Positions 9,946 through 20,961 of a stretch of DNA of 64,000 nucleotides are shown here, piece after piece (positions within the stretch are counted from its first letter, which is position 1; each line of letters begins with the position of its first letter). The notes beneath the pieces were generated by a model. It saw only the letters and a program-made list of their open reading frames with translations, was not told the origin of the DNA and did no database searches. The position numbers were made by a program, and so were the translations under genes. This DNA comes from Isochrysis galbana (taxonomy: Eukaryota; Haptophyta; Isochrysidales; Isochrysidaceae), in the NCBI GenBank assembly GCA_018136815.1, contig CM030933.1:5162282-5226281 (forward strand), given 5' to 3'.

Positions 9946-11194
9946 TCAGTCGTCGAAGGCGCTGTCCCACTTGAGCAGTGTGCCAAACTTCAGATGTTGG
10001 ACCACGGGAAGCTTGCCTAGCACCTCCCCCTCATACATGCGCAACAACCCTGCCACTACTTTGGACCATGTCTCCACTCCGGAGATGTCGTTCAGGTATG
10101 GTGAATGCTCACCGAATGGCCCCTTCTTCACCTACGATGCGCAACCAGACGGAGCGGGTCGATGGGGAAGGACACGTGAGAGGGGCATTGCTAGCATGGG
10201 CCAAGCCCAGTGTGAGGATGCTCGCCACCCGCCGCTGCGTACCTTCTTGATGAAGGCGATGGCGTTGAGGTAGAGATAGTCCGCAGCGCCCTCCTCCAAC
10301 ACCTCGTCATCATGGATGGAGCTGGGCAGAATCGATGGATGGTTCACGAGCTGTGCGGCTCCGAACACAAAGCACAAGAATTGGTAGTCGTCCAGACCCC
10401 ACACACCATGCGAGCCTGCCGGCTCAAGCCAGTATGTAGTCTGCAGCTTCTGCATTAGCGTAAGATATCGATGGAACACGCGAAGCACGAGTGCAGGTCG
10501 ATCTGAAGGAACGAGTAGCCCCACAACCTCGAGGCAGTAGAGCCATGCGAACAAGGAGAGCTCATGGCCAGTACCTACAGCGGAGAATACATTCATCAGC
10601 GAGGGCGCCCAGATGAGCCGCCTCCACAGTGGCAAGTCACGAGCCCTTGCCAGTAGTCGCCTGATCGAGCTCACCATAGTCGATCCGGATGGCGCTTCCA
10701 AACGACTCGACATAGTAGGTGTTGAGCTCGGCGGCCGCAAGCTGTGTATCCTCCACACTAGCGGGCCCATGCTTCTCGATGAGCTCAGTCATGAAGTGTG
10801 GGGCACGTTCGACGAGCCTCTCATGCCAAGTCTTGAACGCCTTGTTGCCGTACCTCATCGACTGCTGGATAGGCGGGATCTGATCCACCCACTCGCTCAT
10901 CGCTTCAAATTCTGCGAGTATGCTTGCGAGGATGGGCCTCTCGTCGCACGGCTCCGAGATCCTCCGACCGACGACTGCGTCGCCGAGCTGCGAGATGAAG
11001 GAGATGATGCTTTGGTGGGCCTGTGAGTGCTTCCAGCGAGCGAGAGAGCGCTGGTCATGAATCCTCTTGGTGAGTGGCCCGCTCGAGGCGGTGGCGGCAG
11101 CGCGCCGAGCCTCGGCAAGCAGAAGGCCCTGTACTGCTGGTGGCACCGCCGATGGCTCGTGTGCCCATGGGGCACGAGTGCTCGCCGGCTGCAT
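9946..11194 (-). CDS. PTPA: Serine/threonine phosphatase 2A activator (PTPA)
   Basis: Three exons read on the minus strand: 11194-10675, 10574-10243 and 10131-9946. They are joined by GT-AG introns of 100 and 111 bp and give 345 residues, close to the family's usual size. Diagnostic PTPA blocks are present in order: [32 protein letters not shown] (split by intron 1), [20 protein letters not shown], the SIHDDE segment, [16 protein letters not shown] and [16 protein letters not shown] is a peptidyl-prolyl isomerase-like chaperone that activates PP2A catalytic subunits in cytosol and nucleus, using ATP-dependent contacts in the WLEPAG/DDYQF region. The N-terminal ~40 residues are Ala-rich and non-conserved. 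The reading of both splice junctions restores the conserved text exactly. Upstream, the sense strand is a long polypyrimidine tract (about 11200-11340). Confidence 0.95.
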
Positions 11195-11199
11195 TGTGG

Positions 11200-11510
11200 T
11201 GAGAGAGGAAGGGGGGGGGGGGGGGAAGAGGGCGGAGGGCGGAGGGCGGGGGGGAAGAGATGAGAAGAGAGAGAGAGGGAAGGGGCGGGGAGAGGGAGCG
11301 GGAGAGGAGAGAGAAGAGGCGGAGAGGATGAATGATGAGAAGAAGGAGATAAAAGGAGGGACGAGGAGACCGGGTGAGAGGAGGAGGGAGAGCGGGGAGA
11401 GTACTAGTAGGAGGAGAACATCTATGGCGATGAGAAGAGAAAGAACAGATGGGAGGGAAGGAAAAACGGGGGAAATCCCGAGGATGCTATTGTACTCCTA
11501 TCGAGAGTAG
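11200..11510 (-). promoter_or_regulatory. Polypyrimidine (sense) tract upstream of PTPA
   Basis: The plus strand is almost pure G/A (G runs at about 11211-11224, then GGGCGGAGG, GAGAGAGGGA repeats), so the sense strand for PTPA is C/T-rich for about 300 bp directly upstream of its ATG. The same arrangement recurs upstream of several other genes in the window. A promoter/5'UTR role is inferred. Confidence 0.4.
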
Positions 11511-12499
11511 TAGTACTTCCCCTAAAGAGGACTTGTAGAGATTAGAGAAGCCACTACTCTAGTGGATGCTATCTATCGAGAATCTACCTACTAGTAAAAC
11601 CACTCCTCTAGTTGATGAGTGGAGAGGCTGGCGCTTGGTGGGCGCGCCCGCGTCGTGCGGCGGTACCCAGCGCCCCTCCTCGAGATGAGCGTCGTTTCCT
11701 CGTCAAGGTAGCGTACGCACCGGCGCGGACGGGTATGGGAGCGCGCCACCGTCTGGCACCCTGAGCCTTGCCTTGAGCTGGTGAATGCTGGCGGGCCGTA
11801 GGTGCGCTGTGCGGCTGGTGCAGGTGCAGGGTCCACTCGGTGCCTCATCCCCGTCCGCACGTCCGTAGAGTCGACCATTGCCCCTCGGCACCGAGTTGGA
11901 GTGGGGTTGCTGACGGGCACTCCTGCAGGGATGGTTGGGCTGCTCAAGAGGATCTGGCGGCGAATGGGGCGGTGTGGGAAGGGGAGAACCGTGAGGTCTG
12001 TTCCCGCATGCACATGACACATGAGGCGCCAGAGTCGCGCGGGAAGTGACCGCCCGCGCGCCTCATGGAGCATCCGTGTCCCCCCCCCCCCCCTTGACTC
12101 GACGTCCACTCACGTAACCCCCCCCACGACCCACGACTCTCATGCGCTACTGGTTGAGTTTGGTGGCGTAAGGCGATACGCGATACTGCCTCGAGGAGGA
12201 CTACCCAGACCCAGATCCTTTACGGGGACAATGTGACGCGCACACGCGTTGTTTGTGAGAGTGCTGGAGTCCCTTCCCACGATGTGTTCGGTCGATCGGT
12301 TTGCGTGACTGCTGCGTATGAACCCCTGGGTCCGGCCCTTCGTCGCTGTGCCTGGAGTTTGCAGTTTGAGGGTTGTGTGGCCGAGGGTGTGCATGATGCA
12401 TGAGGCGCGTAACAGTCGATTCGCCGTCGGATTCCCGCCGTAAATCCTTCCTCCTTTCCTTCGCCAATTGGATGTTACATTGGCGACTAACTGGGGTTT
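11511..12499. other. Intergenic, no recognisable gene
   Basis: Open frames on both strands here (for example 11591-12109 minus) have no recognisable motifs and mutually overlap. A poly-C run sits at about 12080-12093. Confidence 0.4.
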
Positions 12500-12690
12500 C
12501 ACCCCAATGACCAATGAGCTTGTGGGGAGGGGGGCATGCGACGGGGAGGTATAATCAGGTGCTTAGTTTTGTTTATGCCTTGGGGATTTGGATTTGGTGC
12601 GGTCATGTGCGTCGTGGCTTGGCGTGTTGGTACACGGCTAGTGGGAGTAGCGGTACTAATGCTCAATAATATTACTACTATTATTACTTG
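12500..12690 (+). repeat. Conserved 3' tail of a retroelement family, copy 2
   Basis: It has the same block order as copy 1, including TTGGCGTGTTGGTAC and CTAGTGGGAGTAGCGGTACT, and ends in (A)ATATTACTACTATTATTA. The AT-trinucleotide end matches the tail of the bounded insertion at 56108. Confidence 0.65.
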
Positions 12691-12959
12691 TCAATATTTG
12701 GTTACGTTTTGTTGTGGGGGCCCAAGCCCAAGGGGCAAGGGGAGGGCCTAGCAGGTCCTAATGGGCCTTGGATATGTGCTTCTTGGGTGTATTGGGAACT
12801 TCTACTGTAAAAAAATCCTCAAATTTCCTCATTTCTGAGATGGTCATTTTTCACCCCCAATAAAAATTCCCTGTTTGACCGCCCTATCAGATGGGCAAGA
12901 ATACAACAGGGGACAAGGGGGCGGGAGGGGGCTCGGAGGAGCGGAATGCCGCATCAGTG

Positions 12960-12990
12960 AGCTCCATCGCAACCAACTATAAAGTTAGTT
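12960..12990 (-). mobile_element. 5' hairpin end of a retroelement, minus strand
   Basis: On the minus strand this reads AACTAACT, TTAT, AGTTGGTT (12990-12971), then GCGATGGAG. The stem is complete with one G-T wobble. An ATG follows within 3 nt of the hairpin, as in the other copies. The downstream element sequence is short and not clearly bounded. Confidence 0.55.
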
Positions 12991-13332
12991 GCCAGTGCGT
13001 TGAATAAAAGAGGCGCGCTGGCACCAGCATTAATACAGCACATTGATCTGCATTGTCGCAGTCCACAAATTGCCCCGTCCCGTGGTCGTGTGTGGTGGCG
13101 GTTGTTGCATACGGTTGCAACAAGCGGGCGTGCTCCGATAATCTAGTGAGATACCGTCATCGCGGTATCCGCGAGACGGCGATCAGACAGCCTGAAGCCG
13201 GAGAAGCACGGCCGCGACACTGCATTACCCGTCGCAAAGGACCTAGATTGGCCAATAACAGCGACGGCTTGCGATGGACATGCAAGCATTCACCAAGAGT
13301 GTAGCAAATTGGCCATGTGCTGAATGCCCTTA

Positions 13333-14261
13333 TCACCCGATTGGGCTGCTGCGAGCAAGGATGAGGCATATGCACAACAAAACCACCCCCGCCCCAGCCA
13401 CAAAGTGTACCATGGCGTGCAATATGCGCTGCGGGCATGTCACAGCCGGGTGAACATCGATGGGTGAAGACAGCATCTCACTCTCGTCCATGGAAAAGAT
13501 GAGCGAGCGTTCATTTGCCTCAAACGCCCCGCTCAGCTGGCACGAATATTTCAAACCAATCTCCTAAAATGGCACAGTTTGAGAGACGAGTGAAGAAGAT
13601 GAGCTGTGCTGCGAGCACGGGCACGATTTCGAGCTAGCAGCACCCCCATTGTGTGAGGCCTGCATGCAAGCCGCCGACTCACCGTCAAGTTGCGGTGCGC
13701 GAGTGATCTTAGCTGCTCTCGGGTGATGTGACACCCCCCAAGAGGAAGATCGGAGACTAGGAAGCCATAATCGTGCAGCTGGAAGCGCACGTCCGTAACC
13801 ACTACGTTACCTGTGGCTCTGTGCGTACAGCAAAAACCGCGATCGTCCTCTCCAGCGGGTCCTAAGAGCTCCTGCCTGTACCGTGGATGATCCGAGTCGA
13901 AGACGACAGGGCCGGTACAGCGGAGCAGCAACTCCTCTGGTCCGTCGAAATCAGGATCGCCGTACCAGCAGGACTGTGTGCGCCTCATCCCCACAAACTC
14001 GATCGCTGGGTACGAGTCCCAAGGCCACGCAAGGCTGGCCGAGTGGATGCACGCCTTCATGTGGTAGTGCTTACGGCACCACAAGTCATTGCAGGGCGGT
14101 TCGTGTGGGTCGGCTTCGTCGACGACTCTTGAAGGCCGCGGCTTGACGATCACGCCGCCGTACACGAACGCCAAGAGGGCGAGGCCGCCAAGGGAAGCTG
14201 CGGCAGCTGCTGTGCGACGCCTCCGGCTGCCGACCTGCTGCGAGGCCTCCAGTGTCTCCAT
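13333..14261 (-). CDS. Two-TM membrane protein with Cys-rich lumenal domain
   Basis: Exon 1 is 14261-13683, the intron is GTGAGT...TTTTAG (13682-13564), and exon 2 is 13563-13333; both junctions are phase 0, giving 269 residues. A first membrane span (about AASLGGLALLAFVYGGVIV) follows an Arg-rich N-terminus, and a second (HFVAGAGVVLLCICLILA) lies near the C-terminus. The roughly 180-residue loop between them has at least ten Cys, including CNDLWC, FCC and two later Cys, and one NLT glycosylation sequon spanning the splice junction. This predicts a lumenal/extracellular disulfide-bonded domain anchored at both ends. I do not recognise the family. The chosen ATG precedes the basic N-terminus; upstream in-frame codons are polypyrimidine-derived. 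The sense-strand upstream tract (14290-14335) is C/T-rich. Confidence 0.65.
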
Positions 14262-14549
14262 CTGGGCGTGCGTGGAGCGCGTACGTGGCTCGGGGGAGGG
14301 GGGGGGGGGGAGAAAGAGAAAGGGAGGGAGAGAGTCTGGTATGATCGCGCGGCCTCCCCTGCGTTGGGGGAGCGGCGTCGAGAGGAGGGCAGAGGCAGAG
14401 AGGGCAGGAGCGCCGCGCCCTGCGGCCGGATCTCCCTCGCGCGCAGCCCTCCAAGTACTTGTATCCCTTTCATCAGAAGACAGGGATAAAGATACTGTGT
14501 ACTTTACATACACGGGGCGGGCCTGTAGCCAAAGATCGGGCCAGCGCTG

Positions 14550-14780
14550 CTACGCGGACATCTCGCCGAACTCCCGCGCCCAGTCCGCCTTCGTTCTCCA
14601 CACCGACTTGTCGGCGTCGGGGTGGTACCAACACCGAATGGCCTTCAGGGCGCGCTCCTTCGTGTCCTCCTGCGGAGTCACGCGCCCCCCGGTTGTGGAT
14701 GATGTGGGAGCGGCTGCTCGACGCCGGGGCCGCCTGGCAGGCTCGTCTCCTGCCCCTCCCCCCTCACGAAGAACATCCAC
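14550..14780 (-). CDS. Possible J-domain-like C-terminal exon
   Basis: The minus-strand frame ends in ERALKAIRCWYHPDADKS followed by a basic/aromatic helix and a stop. RALKAIRCWYHPD resembles the helix II to HPD motif of DnaJ-like domains in short algal proteins, but the rest of a J domain is not evident and the upstream part is low-complexity. It could equally be chance coding. It would be the 3' end of a gene whose other exons I cannot place. Confidence 0.25.
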   Translation of the reverse strand: MDVLREGGGAGDEPARRPRRRAAAPTSSTTGGRVTPQEDTKERALKAIRCWYHPDADKSVWRTKADWAREFGEMSA

Positions 14781-15370
14781 GGCAGCGTCGTTGATCGCGA
14801 CGGCGAGGGGAGATGCAGCCGCAGCGCCCCCTGCGTCGCGCGCGCGCAGGGGGCGCCTTGGAGATAAAGCTGGGCTTGTGCATGCCCCTGGCTGCTGGCT
14901 GCGATGCCAGTCCTAGACCATAGAGTTGCAGGCTGCAGGGGACGGGGGAGGCAGGTGGGGGGGGGGCGAAGAACACATTGCACGTTGCCAGGATTCAACG
15001 CGTGCTCAGGAATTGGGTGGGCGCCGAGTGTATGTTGATTTTATGGTAAGCATGTATGAGCATTACTACTACTAGTATTAGATTACGCCATTGTTCACCA
15101 TCTTTTGATTTGGATCTGTCGAAACTTTTAGTAGAGTAGTAATTAATTTAAGGATTACAAGTATCCGTGTGCTCGCTGGCTCGGCTACAGGCCCTCTGTG
15201 TTTTTTTACACTTGTTAGACCGAGAAGCAAGATAAGTAGGGGCCCTCACCACGACGAGTGTCGAGCCTCGCGTGCAGAGAGAGAGGCGAGAGAGGGAGGG
15301 AGAGAGATCGAGAGAGACGAGGGGAAAAGAAAACTCTCGCTGCGGACGAGAGCGTGTGCCCCGTGGCGCG
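14781..15370. other. Intergenic and IleRS leader
   Basis: No gene is seen. The last 100 bp upstream of the IleRS start (about 15270-15345) is a GA-rich purine tract on the sense strand, the opposite polarity to the other upstream tracts in this window. Confidence 0.5.
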
Positions 15371-18300
15371 ATGGCGCTGCGTGAGGTGCCTGAGCGCTTC
15401 TCCTTTCCCAAGGCGGAGGAGGAGATCCTAGCGTACTGGCAGGCAAATCAGACGTTCGAGGAGTCTGTACGTCTTTCCGAGGGTAAGCCTCCTTTCTCCT
15501 TCTACGACGGACCTCCCTTCGCTACGGGGCTCCCCCACTACGGCCACATTCTCGCGGGGACCATCAAAGACATTGTCTGCCGCTATGCTCACCAGACAGG
15601 GCACTACGTGCCTCGCCGTTTCGGTTGGGACTGCCACGGGCTACCGGTGGAATTTGAGATCGATAAGAAGCTCGCCATCAAGGGACGACAGGATGTTCTC
15701 GACATGGGCATCGATAAGTACAACGACGAGTGCCGCGCCATCGTTGGGAGGTACACCAAGGAGTGGGAAGTGACTGTCAACCGTGTGGGGCGCTGGATCG
15801 ACTTCGAGAAGGGGTACCGGACCATGGACCTCAACTACATGGAGACTGTCTGGTGGGTCTTCAAGCAGCTCCACCAGAAGGACTGCGTCTACCGAGGCTT
15901 CAAGGTGATGCCATACTCGTGTGCGCTGAACACGCCGCTCTCCAACTTTGAGGTGCAGCAAAACTACAAGGATGTGCAGGACCCGGCGGTGGTGGCCAAC
16001 TTTCCGCTAATCGGCGAGGAGAACGTTTACTTCCTCGCCTGGACTACCACCCCTTGGACGCTCCCCTCCAACCTGGCACTCTGCGTCAACCCAGAGTTTG
16101 AGTACGTGCGCATCAAGGACACTGAGTCGGGCAACATCTACATCATCCTCGCCAGCCGCCTTATCAGCATTTACCCCGAGCTTGGCAACCCGAAGAAAGC
16201 GGCAGATGCGAAGAAGAAGTTTACAGAGCTCGCCCGCTTCAAGGGCGCCGAGCTCAAGGGCAAGGAGTACAGGCCGCCATTTGACTACTTTGAGTCGACA
16301 CGTGCAACGGGCTCCTTCCGCGTCATCACTGGAGGCTTTGTGACAGACGACTCGGGCACCGGCATCGTGCACTGTGCGCCTGCTTTTGGCGAGGAGGATT
16401 ACAAGGCGTGCCTCGAGAATGGCGTCATCCGGCTAGGCGAAAAGCTCGTCTGCCCCGTCGATGCCGACGGACGATTCACCGACGAGGTGCCCGACTTCAA
16501 GGGGCTTGGAGTCAAGGAGGCTGACCGGCAGATCATCCCTTTCCTGAAGGCCCAGGGGCGCATCGTGCGCGTTGACGTGATCAACCACTCCTATCCGTTT
16601 TGCTGGCGTTCGGATACGCCCCTTATCTATCGCGCAGTGCCAGGCACTTTTGTGCGCGTTGAGAAGATCAAGGACCGGCTGCTCGCCAATAACGGGCAGA
16701 CATATTGGGTACCCAGCTTTGTCAAGGAAAAGCGCTTCCACAACTGGCTAGAGAATGCGCGCGACTGGGCCGTCTCGCGTAACCGATTCTGGGGCACACC
16801 CATTCCGATGTGGATGTCGGATGACGGCGAGGAGGTGGTGGTGGTCGGATCCAAGGCTGAACTGGAAGAACTTGCGGGTGTGAAGCTCACCGACCTCCAC
16901 CGTGAGTTCATCGACAATCTCGAGATTCCCTCAAAGAAGGGCAAGGGCACGCTCAAGCGCGTCGACGAGGTGTTTGACTGCTGGTTCGAGTCGGGCTCGA
17001 TGCCGTACGCCCAGCAGCACTATCCCTTTGAAAACAAGGAGTATTTTGAGGCTTCATTCCCCGCCGACTTCATCGCTGAGGGCATCGACCAGACTCGCGG
17101 TTGGTTCTACACTCTGATGGTGCTCTCGACGGCGCTCTTCGACAAGCCTGCCTTCAAGAACCTCATCTGTAACGGTCTCGTGCTGGCCGCCGATGGGCAG
17201 AAGATGTCTAAACGGAAGCAAAACTACCCTGATCCAACCAAGGTGCGCAGCTCGCCGCAGACGGACACGCGACAACGTACCGCATATGTTAATGCCGCTG
17301 ATCCCCGTCCTACCGCTTAACGCAGGTGATTGACGCCTATGGCGCCGATGCTCTGCGGCTCTACCTTATCAATTCGCCCGTCGTGCGCGCCGAAGACCTC
17401 TGCTTCAAGGAGGCGGGCGTGTTGCAGAACCTCAAGTCCATCTTCCTGCCCTGGTACCACGCATACCGGATGCTCGTCGGATCCATCCGCATGATGGAGA
17501 AGCAAGAGGGTACTCCCTTTTCCCCCGACGTGGCCATCGCTCTCGCCTCCAGGAACCTAATGGACCGCTGGATCCTGGCCGCGGCAAACGGTCTCGTCAA
17601 ATTCATGCGTACGGAGATGGAGGCGTATCGTCTGTATACCGTAGTTCCCCGGCTGGTCGAGCTCATCGACGACCTGACCAATTGGTACATTCGCATGAAC
17701 AAGGAGCGATTCGCAGGGGACGCCGGCGGCGAAGAGCGGCACGCGTCGCTGAACACACTCTTCGAGGTGATGATGATGCTTTGCCGCATGATGGCGCCGC
17801 TCACGCCCTTCTTCGCCGAGCACATGTACCAAAATCTTAAGCTTGTCGTGCCGGGCGCCCTCGAGTCGGTCCACTTCCTCATGATCCCAGAGGTAAACGC
17901 AGCGGCTGTGGACGAGGTCATGGAGGCGGATGTGCGGATGATGCTGGGTGTCATCCAAAAGGGACGTACGCTGCGCGAAAGGCACAATCTCTCCACGCGC
18001 ACCCCACTACCCGAAGTGATGCTGATCCACGCGGATGAGACAGCCCTGCGCGCTGTGCGCACGCTCGAGGAGTACGTGAAGTCGGAGCTGAATGTGCGTC
18101 GCGTTGCCACCATGTCGGTCAGTGAGGCCGGCAAGGCTGCGACGCTCAAGTGCCTGCCGAATCATCGGAGGCTGGGCGACCGCTTTGGCAAGGAATACAA
18201 GGGGATCCAGGCGAAGATCCGCGCGTTGAGTCACGAGCAGCTAGCTGCTTTCATGAATTCAGGCAAGCTCACCATCGACAACGAGGCCTTCGACAAGGAA

Positions 18301-19078
18301 GATATCCTTGTGCAGCTGGCGTACACCGGCGACACTAGCAAACACGATGCCGACACTATGGAGCAAGGCCTTGTGGTCCTCGACATTGTGCCCGACGCTG
18401 CGATGCTGGACGAGGCCATGGCTCGAGAGGTGAGGCACAGTGGCAGAGCGCTTCTTCGAAGCCTGACACCTCCATTGACCCCTGGCGCTGCGCATCTACC
18501 TCACCATTAGCCTGGCACACACCCCTGCTCATCCATCACAGTGTTTACCCCCTTGCACGACGCGACAGGTATGCGCTCGCGTTCAGAAAATGCGCAAGGA
18601 GGCGGACATGCGTAAGGAGGACTTGTTGGAAGTCAGCTACCAATGCGCTGCCGACTCGATGCTCGCACGCGTGATCCGTGAACAGTCGGCGTACATCACC
18701 TCTCGCCTTGGCCGGACTCTGATCCCATCGGCCGATCGACCCTCTCGCGCGGTCTGCCTTTTGCGCACGGAAGCGGACACGCGTGTCGTAACGCATCAAG
18801 CGGGCAAGCTTGTGCAGGCGACTGAGCCTCTGGTGCTTGAACTACTCGCGGGGTGCCCATTCGTCGACCATGCCGCCTTGGCCAAGGCGGTTCCTGACGA
18901 GGATTTGCGCGACGGCGTGATCAGCTATCTACATTGCCTCAGCCTTGACAGGTTGCGAGATGACGTGAAGGCAGGCAACAAGACTCTGAAGGTCTTGCTC
19001 AATGATGCTTCAGTTGATCTGAGTGTGGGGGCGCATGTCTTTCTTACCTATGCGGATCTCCTTGCGTCGAGGAAATAA
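15371..19078 (+). CDS. IARS1: Isoleucyl-tRNA synthetase, cytosolic type
   Basis: Three exons, 15371-17242, 17326-18429 and 18569-19078, are joined by GT-AG introns of 83 and 139 bp, all phase 0. They encode 1,161 residues, within the range of eukaryotic cytosolic IleRS (about 1,070-1,260). It charges tRNA-Ile with isoleucine. The class I signatures are clear: HYGH at residues 56-59 and KMSKR at 611-615. The N-terminal FYDGPPFATGLPHYGH and GWDCHGLPVEFEIDK segments and the editing-domain TTTPWTLPSNLAL and DDSGTGIVHCAPAFGEEDY are intact. The anticodon-binding region contains LTNWYIRMNKERFAG. The first intron falls just after the KMSKRKQNYPDP segment, and splicing restores the conserved VIDAYGADALRLYLINSP. 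No transit peptide is evident. The ATG used gives the normal family N-terminus. Confidence 0.97.
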
Positions 19079-19934
19079 GGCGTTGTAGCCTGATCACGCG
19101 AGTGATTCCGTAAACGCCGTTATCCACTTGGGGTGGAGCTAGTTTACTTGCCGGATGCCATGGCCTTCACTTTGTTGGGCACACCATACGCACATTGTCA
19201 CCACTCTGGATAGCGAGAAGAACGCGGTGCCGCAACTGGCTGCCGTGCTTGCTTACCACTCCACTCGGATGAGCTATGATGGGTGCACAGTATTACGCCG
19301 TCGATGTGAAAAGTGAGTTATCCAATCATCCGTCAGTGGGGATGCGAAGCCAGCGCGATGCGCACAACAGGCAGGTGAGAAAATTCTCACGTTACCTGAT
19401 CCCCTCACACCGGCTACGGTTCGAGACGAGGTGCGGAGGCGCGCGCGGGGTGGGGGGTGGGTGGGGGGATTTTCATGTGCGAGAAAATGGTTATGAAAAA
19501 ATCTTTTAATATTCACGCCTCGCAGCTGTGGCTTTGGGTCTCTCCCTTATTGCCAGGCCCTAGCCCCCAAAACTTTTCCCCCTCAACACCTGCCTTGCGG
19601 CTCCTCGCCTGGTGCGCTACGTAGGGGCCCGGGTTGTGGGGGTGCCAGGGTTGAGGGTTGGGTTGGACGGAGTGCTCCAGCCCCTAGCCCCTAGCGGTTC
19701 GGGCTCCCTCCTTCCTCCTGTGCGTGCTGCGTGCCATTGGGTGACCGGACTATCTCGTGCGGCGGTTCCCCGATAAGGGGGTCGTGGATGTGTTGGTTTG
19801 GGGAGGGTTATTTATGGTAATGGTAATGTTCTACGCGGGTTATTTTTCATTTGTTTGCGTGCTGTTGGATGCATATCACAGCGTGTCTTACACCATGTCC
19901 AATGTGTCATTTGTGCCCCCTTGCTCGGGAGGGA
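19079..19934. other. Intergenic
   Basis: Nothing supported is visible. A segment at about 19735-19755 (GGGTGACCGGACTA) is reminiscent of the terminus of the 526-3444 unit, but it has no partner and is not called. Confidence 0.4.
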
Positions 19935-20603
19935 ATGGATCCCATTGATCCTTGTTTACACCCCCTGCCCGCATTGCTTCGCCTCACGCACACCAAGGAG
20001 GTTCAGACGGATCTCCCCTTGGTGACGACAACCGAAACTGGGACGCAGCCCGACACTCCTCCCCCAGCGCCGTCCCCGCGTCCCCCAGCGCCGTCCCCCA
20101 GCGAGGTTTCAGGAGTACCCGTGGAGGCACAGACCGGTGCTGGTGGCGCGCAAATGGACGGGTGTGAACAGCGGGGCAAGATGCGTTACACGAAGACCAA
20201 TGCGTACTTTAGGGAGCACTACAGAAAGAAAAAGGAGCGAATGACGGTAGCGGAGCGCGAGGCTTGCCTTGAGAAAGATAGGCTCCGCAAACGGATGTGT
20301 AGCGCAGCTAAGAAGGCGGCGGCGGACGGCATCCATGCGTGCTGTGGGGGTGCCTGCCATGGCACATCTGCTGTGCATGCACAAGGGCTACTCTACCAGG
20401 ACGGGCGCATACTCCCACATCAGCCGTTGGCAAGCGGCATAGACTACAATCAGTTGGCGAGTGCTCTTGCAGGCCCAGTGGCGCCGCCGATTCCCAACAC
20501 TTGGCGAGTGCGCTGCCGTTACCAACGGTTAGGCAGTGGCGATGGGGTTATTACGGAGGAGGAGACCATTGTTTGTAGTCGTTGGAGGATATGGATGCAC
20601 TAA
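19935..20603 (+). CDS. Hypothetical basic protein, possibly element-derived
   Basis: The ATG opens a 222-residue frame. Its features are a Thr/Pro-rich N-terminal third, a highly basic helix (MRYTKTNAYFREHYRKKKER followed by EREACLEKDRLRKRM), and a short Cys-containing segment (CCGGAC). The basic helix suggests nucleic-acid binding, and nothing identifies a family. It sits just upstream of a retroelement and could be a remnant of one. No introns are evident and it stops cleanly at TAA. Confidence 0.35.
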   Translation: MDPIDPCLHPLPALLRLTHTKEVQTDLPLVTTTETGTQPDTPPPAPSPRPPAPSPSEVSGVPVEAQTGAGGAQMDGCEQRGKMRYTKTNAYFREHYRKKKERMTVAEREACLEKDRLRKRMCSAAKKAAADGIHACCGGACHGTSAVHAQGLLYQDGRILPHQPLASGIDYNQLASALAGPVAPPIPNTWRVRCRYQRLGSGDGVITEEETIVCSRWRIWMH

Positions 20604-20961
20604 CTGAAACTGACGAATAAGTATTATCAGGACGTCAGTACTTCTACTGCCACTAGCACTAAACTAGCTAACACGACGAGGCCCCAGGTCCCACACCATG
20701 ACCGCCGCGCTAAACCTTTTGGCACATCTATGGCACGCACACTCACGAACACCAAACCCACCCCCTTTCATTGCCCTAGGCCGCACCGACCGACCACCGA
20801 CCGTCTTGGGGGAGGGAGGCGCTATACTCTGATGATAGCCCTTCTAGCTGAGAGTGAGTGAGGAGCATCCGCCAAGTAGGTGTCTCTGGTGGTGACGACC
20901 ATCGCTTAGTTAGGCGTCAATGCGGGCCGGATAGATGTTTCCACGTATCGGAATCTAGCCT
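20604..20961. other. Intergenic
   Basis: No gene is seen. A CTACTGCCACTAGCAC segment near 20645 weakly resembles the 3'-tail repeat in inverse orientation. Confidence 0.4.

Noticed and set aside
11591-12109. 172-codon minus-strand ORF upstream of PTPA
   Set aside because: No motif, unbiased composition, and overlapping ORFs of similar length in other frames.
19735-19755. Second copy of the 526-3444 transposon terminus
   Set aside because: Only about 13 bases are similar with mismatches, and there is no inverted partner or target duplication nearby.
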